From SHZI01 sp031395645 (GTDB lineage Bacteria > Pseudomonadota > Gammaproteobacteria > Steroidobacterales > GCA-2729495), in the NCBI GenBank assembly GCA_031395645.1, contig JANNJM010000008.1:23806-87805 (forward strand): a stretch of 64,000 nt of DNA, written 5' to 3'. A program made the translations under genes and the position numbers. Of this stretch, positions 57,913 to 64,000 are shown piece after piece; the stretch's first letter is position 1, and the number at the start of each line of letters is the position of its first letter. The notes under the pieces are model-generated. The model searched no databases. It was not told the origin of the DNA and saw only the letters and a list, made by a program, of their open reading frames with translations.

Positions 57913-58000
57913 AACCGAATCAGCGGTCCATACCGGACACATGGTTTACACCTGTACCGGGGCAAAGCGGTTAAGGGCGAGGAGGGCATGCTGACCCAGC

Positions 58001-58054
58001 GTTATACTAGTTGATAGCTGGGCTAGTATAACTCTGGGTAATGCCGTTATACTA
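58001..58054 (+). promoter_or_regulatory. Palindromic TATACT operator/promoter of the nucleotidyltransferase gene
   Basis: GTTATACTAG (58001-58010) and its exact reverse complement CTAGTATAAC (58023-58032) form a 10-bp perfect palindrome. A third copy, GTTATACTAA, follows at 58045-58054. Each forward copy contains TATACT, a near-consensus -10 box; the last would start transcription about 20 bases before the ATG. This is typical of an autoregulated promoter where the repressor covers the -10 element. Confidence 0.65.
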
Positions 58055-58080
58055 AGTCAATAGACCGACTGGTATAGCTT

Positions 58081-59178
58081 ATGGATTCCCCGCAGTTCAG
58101 CACCGCTCAAGGCGCCTCCGCCCAGGCGGCCTATGCGGAGATTCTCGAGGTCGCCCGTCATCAGGAACTCGCGCGATCCATCGGGAACCTGAGCGGTTCA
58201 TTTAGCAAAAAGACCGTCAAGGGCTCTACCTACTGGTACTACCAGTACACGGAGGGCGCCGGCGGCAGCACACGCCAGTTCTTCGTCGGCCCGGACAGCG
58301 AGAAGCTCCGCGAACTCGTCGCGAGGGCAAGGACCACCAACAACCGCTCCATCGACCGCCTGGCAAAGGCCGCCATGATGCTGGGTTGCGCGGCAACGAC
58401 GCCGGCTCACTTTCGCATCGTCCGCCGGCTGAACGAGATCGGGTTCTTTCGTGCGGGCGGCGTGCTGGTTGGCACCCACGCGTTCCTTGCCTATGGCAAC
58501 GCCCTCGGTGTTTCCTGGGGCGACCTCGCCCGGACGCAGGACCTGGATTTTGCCCACGCTGGCAACCGCATCGAGCTCGCGCTTCCCGGGTCCCTGCAGA
58601 TCGAAACACGCGGCGCGATGGAGAGCCTCGAAGCCGGATTTCTCCCGGTTCCGGGCTTCGGCCCGAAGAGCCAGTCGGCGACCTTTGTCAGCGCCGCGGA
58701 CAGGCAACTGCGCGTGGACTTTCTCGCCCCGATGGTGGGCAGCAGAGACAAGGTCTATGCCCACGAGGGCCTTGGCGTGAATCTGCAGCCGCTGCGCTTC
58801 CTGGAGTTCGTCATGGAGGATGTGGAGCAGGCGGCGATCATCAGCGCCGTCGGGGTTGTGATCGCCAGCGTTCCAGATCCGGCGCGCTATGCGCTGCACA
58901 AGCTCCTCGTGTATGCGGAGCGCCGGGTGCGCTCTCCCGGCAAAGCGCAGAAGGACCTGCGCCAGGCGGCCGCGTTGATCGAGGTCCTGTCGGCGCACCG
59001 GCAGGACGGAATCCTGACGCTGTGGCAGGACATCCTGCAGCGGGGGGGCGGCTGGCGCAGCCGCGCCCGAACCGGATTTGCAGCGCTGGCAAGGCTCGCC
59101 CCGCACCTCAGCGCACTGGCAGGCCTGGGTGCGGCACTCAAGGCGTTCCGGGCGTCGAAGCCCAAGACTGGTGGTTAG
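58081..59178 (+). CDS. GSU2403-family nucleotidyltransferase-fold protein
   Basis: A 365-residue soluble protein. The N-terminal part has the family's SGSFSKKTVKGSTYWYYQYTEG (about 39-60) and RQFFVGPDSEKLRELV segments. The middle has the nucleotidyltransferase-like core, with GVLVGTHAFLAYGNALGVSW near 127-146 and the acidic RTQDLDFAH near 151-159. The rest is helical, with a basic C-terminus. This group is related to the nucleotidyltransferase (AbiEii-like) side of type IV toxin-antitoxin pairs. No antitoxin gene is seen nearby. The start has no ribosome site, so translation may be leaderless. It lies directly right of the attachment site. Confidence 0.8.
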   Translation: MDSPQFSTAQGASAQAAYAEILEVARHQELARSIGNLSGSFSKKTVKGSTYWYYQYTEGAGGSTRQFFVGPDSEKLRELVARARTTNNRSIDRLAKAAMMLGCAATTPAHFRIVRRLNEIGFFRAGGVLVGTHAFLAYGNALGVSWGDLARTQDLDFAHAGNRIELALPGSLQIETRGAMESLEAGFLPVPGFGPKSQSATFVSAADRQLRVDFLAPMVGSRDKVYAHEGLGVNLQPLRFLEFVMEDVEQAAIISAVGVVIASVPDPARYALHKLLVYAERRVRSPGKAQKDLRQAAALIEVLSAHRQDGILTLWQDILQRGGGWRSRARTGFAALARLAPHLSALAGLGAALKAFRASKPKTGG

Positions 59179-59691
59179 TAGCCAGCCCTACTGGGTTTGT
59201 GTTCAAGAAGCAGGGCTGGGCCGTCATCAGCATGAAGAACAACTGGGCGGTGCTCGGCGCGTCTGCGATGCTGCTGGAGACGCTTACCGGACGGTCGAGG
59301 GCCGGCGGCCCGAAGTGCGGGGTCCGCCGCAGGGCGCACTCGCGTTGGGCCAGACCAGGACGTCCGACGCGTCGCCGGGGGCAGACCGGCTGGGCCGCGC
59401 TGCGCCCAAGTTCGTGTGCAGTGCGAGAAAGTCGTGGGCGCGGGGAGATTCGGGGCCACGTTGCCGACGGCTGGAGCGTGCGGTTTCCGGGTAGCGGTGG
59501 TTTGGGGGCACCGCCCGCTGGGGGCGTGCTATCCACAGGTGCTTTGCATCGCCTATCCGCCGGCCAGGCGTAGCCTTAACGGGCCCTACATGACCTCGAC
59601 CTGATAGTGCTGCGACCACACCGGTGACCAACTTGCGCTGCGAAGTACGCCGGCGCAAGCTGGATCCAAGAACCTCAAGCCCAGGCACGCG
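59179..59691. other. Intergenic with a hairpin, no gene supported
   Basis: An 8-bp inverted repeat, CCAGCCCT (59182-59189) with AGGGCTGG (59212-59219), right after the nucleotidyltransferase stop may act as a weak terminator; it lacks a T-run. The remaining frames on both strands are Arg/Pro-rich and look non-coding. Confidence 0.4.
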
Positions 59692-62523
59692 ATGGCGATG
59701 CTACGCACCGATCCAGAATCATCCGGTCTACCCGGCTGCTGCTTGATCATGGCGGGTGCGATGCTCTGGTTGATGACGGCGCATGCCGCTGAAGTGAACT
59801 CGATTGCCGTGTCGCCGGTGGATGCGGTGATTCCCGTCGGCACCGTGCAGCGATTCACTGCCACCGGTACCTTTGACGACGCCGGGATTCGCCGGCTGAG
59901 CAACGCGACACTGGCGGCGGGACGCAACCACGCGTGCAGTGTCGTGTACGAGGGCTCGATCCGCTGCTGGGGCGACAACTTCTTTCGCCAGCTCGGCACC
60001 GGCGGTACCACGGACTCGTCGATTCCCGTGTTTGTCTCGGGCCTGTTCAATGTCACGAGCGTGGCCGCAGGGAACGACCACACCTGCGCAATCGATGACG
60101 GGCAGATGCGCTGCTGGGGTGCCAATGCGGCTGGTCAACTGGGGCGCGGTACGGTCACCACGGCAGAGAACCAGGCGCTGGTGCCGGGCATCGTCGATCC
60201 GGTGTCGATTGCCGGCGGATTTCAGCACACCTGCGTTGTGCTCGCTGCCGGCGGCGTGCGCTGTTGGGGCGCGAACAATCTCGGCCAGCTCGGTACCGGT
60301 AACACGACCCCGTCAAGTAACCCGGTGGCTGTCACTGGCATCACCAATGCCCTCAGCGTCTCGGCCGGACTGCTGCACACCTGCGCGGTGTTGAGTACAG
60401 GAAGCGTGCAGTGCTGGGGCTTCAACAGCCAAGGTCAGCTTGGTACCGGCAACACCACATCATCCTCGAGTCCCGTCACCGTCAGCGGTTTGACCGACGC
60501 CGTTGCCGTCGGGGCCGGGGGCGAGTTCAGCTGCGCGCTGCGTGCCAACGGTGGTGTGCGCTGCTGGGGGCAGGGAAATGAGGGCCAACTGGGCAATGGC
60601 GGGACCGCTCAATCCCTGGTGCCGGTCGATGTCCAGCTCCAGGCACCGGCCATCGCCCTTGCCACCGGCGGCAGTCACGCCTGTGCCTCGCTCGGTACGT
60701 TCGCCTACTGCTGGGGCAGCGCCGGCAACGGTCAGCTCGGCAACAGCTCTGTATCGGGCCAGTTCCCGGATCCGCAGTTCGTCGAGCAAGCGGAAAACGT
60801 AATCGCCATTGCAGCAGGCACCAGCCATACGTGTGCGACCTTGATCCGGGGACAGGTCCGGTGCTTCGGCCTCAACGACCAGGGCCAGCTTGGCGCCGAC
60901 AGCCTCCTGCAGCGTTCGGGTACGTCGCTGCCGGTGATCGGCGCGGCGATTCGGATCAGCAGCGGCGGCTTTCATTCCTGCGCGATTTCCTTCACCGACA
61001 AGGTCTGGTGCTGGGGGAGCAACAACGACGGACAGCTTGGCCTCAACATCGTGTCGCCCGGCGACGTGGGTATACCCGTGCCGAGTCTGATCCGGCAGGA
61101 CGTTTTCAGTCAGTCGGAGGTTCCCATTGCCACCGCCATTGCCGGTGGCGATAGTCACACCTGCGCCTTGTTCAGCGGCGCCAACCAGGGAGTCTGGTGC
61201 TGGGGGAGCAATGCGTCTGGCCAGGTCGGTACGGGCAATACGGTCAGCCCGATCAGGGCGCCCTTCAAGGTGGTCAACCAGACGTCGGTGCCGACGGCCA
61301 TCGATGCCGGTGGCGATCACACCTGCATCGTGACGACAACCGGAACCGTCCAGTGCTGGGGTTCCAACGGCCAGGGCCAGCTCGGCAACGGCACCACCAA
61401 TCCCGCGACCTCGCCGCAGATGGTCAGCAGCATCAGCACCGCCACGGCGGTGGCGACGGGCAATCGACACAGTTGCGCGCTCCTGTCGAGCGGGACCGTA
61501 CGTTGCTGGGGTCTCGGCGCTGAGGGGCAGCTCGGCACGGGCATGCCGCAGAATTCGCTGACGCCACTCACTGTCACCGGGATATCCACGGCAACGGCCA
61601 TTACCGCGGGCCTGAGCCACACCTGTGCGCGACTCGTTGGGGGCGCGCTGCGCTGCTGGGGGCGCGGGGCGGAGGGTCAGCTCGGCAATGGCGGCTTCAC
61701 CGCTCAACCGGCACCGGTGGCGATCACCGGGATAAGCACCGGGTCGGGCATTACCGCGGGTTCGTACCACACGTGTGCGCGACTTAGCACCGGCGACGTC
61801 CGCTGCTGGGGCGAGAACCAGAGCGGACAGCTCGGCAACGGTTCCGTGGGCACCAATTCTGCGCTGCCGGTTACCGTAGATGGCCTGGTGGCCGTCAATG
61901 TTGACGCCGGGGCCAGACATACCTGCGCGCTGACCGGCGGCTCGACCAACAAAATGGTCTGCTGGGGCAGTAACGTATTCGGTCAGCTCGGCAACGGCGA
62001 GATTCTGCCTGCACAATCGTTGCCCGTTACCGTTCGCGGACTACCGCTCGAGGCCGTGGCCCTGGACTGGAGTCAGGTGGGCGGTAACGGCGGGGTTCTG
62101 ACGCAGGGAGGGCATCTGTTCGGCACGACGCGGTCTGTCCCCTCGGTGACCGCCACCTACGGCGATCTATCCGGCGCAGCCATCGCGGTCGTCGATACGG
62201 ACACCGACGGGGATGGGGTTCTCGATAACTTCGATGACTGCATGCTGGTCGCGAACCCGGAGCAACTCGACGCCGATCAGGACGGTTACGGGAACATCTG
62301 CGACGCCGACTTGAACAACAGCGGTACGGTAACCACGGCCGACTTTGGTCTGCTGCGCTCGGTGCTCAACCAGACCGCCGGCTCGAGCGCCACTGCCGCA
62401 GCCGCTGACCTGAACGGCAGCGGCACGGTGACGACGGCCGATTTCGCCATTCTGCGTGCCCGGCTCAACACGGCTCCGGGACCGTCTGGGCTGGAATGTG
62501 CAGGCACTATCCCCTGCCCGTGA
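59692..62523 (+). CDS. Secreted RCC1-repeat protein with dockerin-like C-terminus
   Basis: A 943-residue protein: hydrophobic export segment (LIMAGAMLWLMTAHAAE, about 18-34), a short Big_2-like strand region (VNSIAVSPVDAVIPVG), then 14 RCC1-type repeats, each with a CWG-x-N-x-x-GQLG core. Fourteen blades would make two seven-bladed propellers. After them come a thrombospondin type 3-like calcium stretch (DTDGDGVLDNFDDC, DADQDGYGNICDAD) and two dockerin-like motifs (DLNNSGTVTTADFGLLR and DLNGSGTVTTADFAILR). Dockerin-like ends may bind a surface partner or act as calcium-dependent anchors. The ATG at 59692 is plausible but has no strong ribosome site. Confidence 0.88.
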   Translation: MAMLRTDPESSGLPGCCLIMAGAMLWLMTAHAAEVNSIAVSPVDAVIPVGTVQRFTATGTFDDAGIRRLSNATLAAGRNHACSVVYEGSIRCWGDNFFRQLGTGGTTDSSIPVFVSGLFNVTSVAAGNDHTCAIDDGQMRCWGANAAGQLGRGTVTTAENQALVPGIVDPVSIAGGFQHTCVVLAAGGVRCWGANNLGQLGTGNTTPSSNPVAVTGITNALSVSAGLLHTCAVLSTGSVQCWGFNSQGQLGTGNTTSSSSPVTVSGLTDAVAVGAGGEFSCALRANGGVRCWGQGNEGQLGNGGTAQSLVPVDVQLQAPAIALATGGSHACASLGTFAYCWGSAGNGQLGNSSVSGQFPDPQFVEQAENVIAIAAGTSHTCATLIRGQVRCFGLNDQGQLGADSLLQRSGTSLPVIGAAIRISSGGFHSCAISFTDKVWCWGSNNDGQLGLNIVSPGDVGIPVPSLIRQDVFSQSEVPIATAIAGGDSHTCALFSGANQGVWCWGSNASGQVGTGNTVSPIRAPFKVVNQTSVPTAIDAGGDHTCIVTTTGTVQCWGSNGQGQLGNGTTNPATSPQMVSSISTATAVATGNRHSCALLSSGTVRCWGLGAEGQLGTGMPQNSLTPLTVTGISTATAITAGLSHTCARLVGGALRCWGRGAEGQLGNGGFTAQPAPVAITGISTGSGITAGSYHTCARLSTGDVRCWGENQSGQLGNGSVGTNSALPVTVDGLVAVNVDAGARHTCALTGGSTNKMVCWGSNVFGQLGNGEILPAQSLPVTVRGLPLEAVALDWSQVGGNGGVLTQGGHLFGTTRSVPSVTATYGDLSGAAIAVVDTDTDGDGVLDNFDDCMLVANPEQLDADQDGYGNICDADLNNSGTVTTADFGLLRSVLNQTAGSSATAAAADLNGSGTVTTADFAILRARLNTAPGPSGLECAGTIPCP

Positions 62524-62684
62524 CGTGAAGGAACTTGAACCGCTCGCTTCTGCAACAGACGGTCCATGCCGGACATACGGCTAGCACAGTCTCCTGCGTG
62601 CCAAACGTCCGCACCTAAACACCCAAGGTGTTGGGCCAGGAACGATGTATTTCGGCCATCGCGCATCCCGGCCCTCCTCGGCTG

Positions 62685-62879
62685 TTACTCCTTGAGTTCG
62701 TCCACCGCATCGTCCAGCTTGCTGGCTGTCGATTCCTCGCCACGCTTCATCGTGTCGAGCGCCTCATCGACTTCCTCGCCCACCTGCTCAACGGGGCCCT
62801 TCTTCTCGCAGCCCACGGCCAGCAGGGCCGTCAGGCCCAGCGCGATCCAGGAGAGCTTGTTTCCGGTCAGTCTTGTCAT
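62685..62879 (-). CDS. Small lipoprotein
   Basis: A 64-residue protein with a lipoprotein signal (IALGLTALLAVGC, Cys at 24) and a short charged helix. A GGAGG site before the ATG at 62879 fixes the start over one four codons upstream. It resembles entericidin-like and other tiny stress lipoproteins only in layout. Confidence 0.7.
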   Translation of the reverse strand: MTRLTGNKLSWIALGLTALLAVGCEKKGPVEQVGEEVDEALDTMKRGEESTASKLDDAVDELKE

Positions 62880-62958
62880 GGCGTCCTCCAATGCACCGGG
62901 TTGATCCCGGCGGAACGTCTTAAGGTTACACCCATTGGGTGGGCAGGCGGACTAACTC

Positions 62959-63201
62959 CTAAGCTCGCCTGATCAGCCGCACGATGAAAATGAGCAGAAC
63001 CGCGCCGATCGTTGCAACGATGAGACGGCCGACTAACCCACCCCAGGGCAATTGCAGGACGTTGAACAGGAGGCCCCCAAGGAAAGCCCCCAGCACTCCC
63101 AGGACGATATCGCCGATGATGCCGAAGCCGCTTCCTTTGGTGATCTGGCCGGCCAGCCAGCCTGCCACCAACCCGATCAGGATGAACCAGATGATCTCCA
63201 T
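62959..63201 (-). CDS. GlsB/YeaQ/YmgE-family stress membrane protein
   Basis: An 80-residue protein of three hydrophobic helices with the family's pattern: IIWFILIGLVAGWLAGQITKG, then GIIGDIVLGVLGAFLGG, and a final helix ending VRLIRRA. The family (transglycosylase-associated/GlsB type) is linked to stress responses, and its role is not defined. Confidence 0.93.
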   Translation of the reverse strand: MEIIWFILIGLVAGWLAGQITKGSGFGIIGDIVLGVLGAFLGGLLFNVLQLPWGGLVGRLIVATIGAVLLIFIVRLIRRA

Positions 63202-63341
63202 GATCCTGCCCTCCAGAGTGGCTTTCGCACGGTAGTGTCAAGACTCAACCGACCAGGCGCAATGGCGACCATGGTTCGCAGATCCACAAGACGGTAGAGT
63301 AGAGCGAAGTCGCCTTTGAGTCATCCACAGGGGCTCGAGTG

Positions 63342-63980
63342 ATGTACCGGATCTGGCTTTCAGCTTGCGTTGCACTTGTCGTTCTCATGGGCTGCCAGCC
63401 GACGGAGGATGAAAAATCGCAGTTGCCAGCCCCCAACGCTGCGGAGACCGCTGAAAAGAAAGCAAAGGCGCTGGAGCAGAACGCTGCGGCCGGTGGCGGC
63501 AGTGCGGTGCCGTCGCCATCCGAGGCTATCGGGAAACGCGAGGCACAGGCGGTCGATCCGGACGGCAGGGAGCGGCTGGACGACGCGATCACGTGCCTTG
63601 CGCGCACCATCTACTGGGAGGCCCGCGGCGAGGCGGCTGGCAGCATGGAAGCAGTTGCCAGTGTCGTCATGAACCGGCTGGGGCACGAGGGCTTTCCAGG
63701 CACCGTTTGCGCCGTTGTCAGGCAGGGTAACGAGCAGGGTGCGTGCCAGTTTTCCTGGTGGTGCGATGGCCGTTCGGATCAGGCGACGGAGGATGAGTCC
63801 TACGCGACGGCTAAAGAGATCGCGCGAAGGGCGCTCAACCTTCAGCTCAAGGATCGAACCGGAGGCGCATTGTATTTCCATCATCGCAATGTGACGCCCG
63901 GCTGGTCCAAGGAATACCAGCGAACGGCCGCTACCGGTGATTTCGTCTTCTACAAGCCCCGGGACGGGGAGGCGAGATAA
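63342..63980 (+). CDS. SleB-type cell-wall hydrolase, lipoprotein
   Basis: A 212-residue protein with a lipoprotein signal (ACVALVVLMGC, Cys at about 17), a charged Ala/Lys-rich linker and a SleB/CwlJ hydrolase domain (about 82-205): ARTIYWEARGEAAGSMEAVASVVMNR, with the catalytic Glu in WEARGE, then CQFSWWCDG. Such enzymes cleave peptidoglycan glycan strands. The ATG at 63342 follows GTG 63339; either could serve. Confidence 0.88.
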   Translation: MYRIWLSACVALVVLMGCQPTEDEKSQLPAPNAAETAEKKAKALEQNAAAGGGSAVPSPSEAIGKREAQAVDPDGRERLDDAITCLARTIYWEARGEAAGSMEAVASVVMNRLGHEGFPGTVCAVVRQGNEQGACQFSWWCDGRSDQATEDESYATAKEIARRALNLQLKDRTGGALYFHHRNVTPGWSKEYQRTAATGDFVFYKPRDGEAR

Positions 63981-64000
63981 ACCGAGGGGCACGCAGGTTG

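Noticed and set aside
59284..59688. A 134-codon leftward frame before the RCC1 gene
   Set aside because: Arg/Pro/Ser-rich, with competing frames on both strands of equal length and no ribosome site.

Overview
The window is GC-rich proteobacterial DNA. The trb/DUF3363-type conjugation genes, GspC, DUF411, GlsB and SleB-like proteins suggest a gammaproteobacterium, perhaps Xanthomonadales/Lysobacterales-like; no rRNA or housekeeping operon is present to settle this. Most of the window is mobile DNA. A 43-bp sequence matching the 3' part of a tRNA-Arg gene, from the anticodon loop to the acceptor end, occurs identically at 5737-5779 and 57870-57912. Each copy has a P4-type tyrosine integrase gene just to its left, reading leftward. 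No 5' half of a tRNA precedes either copy, so the intact tRNA should lie left of the window. I read this as a tandem array: the right end of one element (1-5736), a complete element of about 52 kb (5737-57912), then probable chromosome (57913-64000).

Left part (1-5736): the C-terminal part of a DUF2339 membrane protein, a large anchored protein with an SPRY-like C-terminus, and integrase 1, which carries an extra C-terminal helix-turn-helix-like module.

The 52-kb element begins with a five-gene leftward operon with overlapping or nearly adjacent genes: a Hanks-type kinase, a TPR protein, two different class III nucleotide cyclases, and a PycTM-type membrane effector. This looks like a Pycsar anti-phage system with a kinase/TPR front end and is the main finding. 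Next come frameshifted radC and DUF6499/DUF2285 regulator genes, a DUF3363 relaxase, and cargo: a small Cys-rich secreted protein, a DUF411 protein, an orphan GspC, and a giant SpvB/Rhs protein followed by immunity-type genes and a displaced toxin tip. The conjugation operon (traG, a ribbon-helix-helix gene, trbBCDEJLFGI, a DUF2274 gene) occupies 28.0-39.7 kb and ends against a convergent lysR gene. From 40.8 to 56.0 kb the base composition is visibly less GC-rich. This part holds an EF-hand/barrel-like protein, a multi-pass membrane protein, a trypsin-nuclease fusion, an AAA-type ATPase bracketed by insertion-sequence debris, a set of exported lipoproteins and coiled-coil proteins (one interrupted by a possible -1 frameshift), and a one-TM protein. 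Integrase 2 and the right attachment site close the element.

Right flank (57.9-64 kb): a GSU2403-type nucleotidyltransferase behind palindromic TATACT-containing repeats, a 14-repeat RCC1 protein with a dockerin-like C-terminus, a small lipoprotein, a GlsB/YeaQ membrane protein and a SleB-like cell-wall hydrolase.

Together the middle element has integration, processing and mating-pair-formation modules plus defence and conflict cargo. The broken radC and regulator genes suggest it may be partly decayed. All functional calls come from reading translated motifs; no database search was run.
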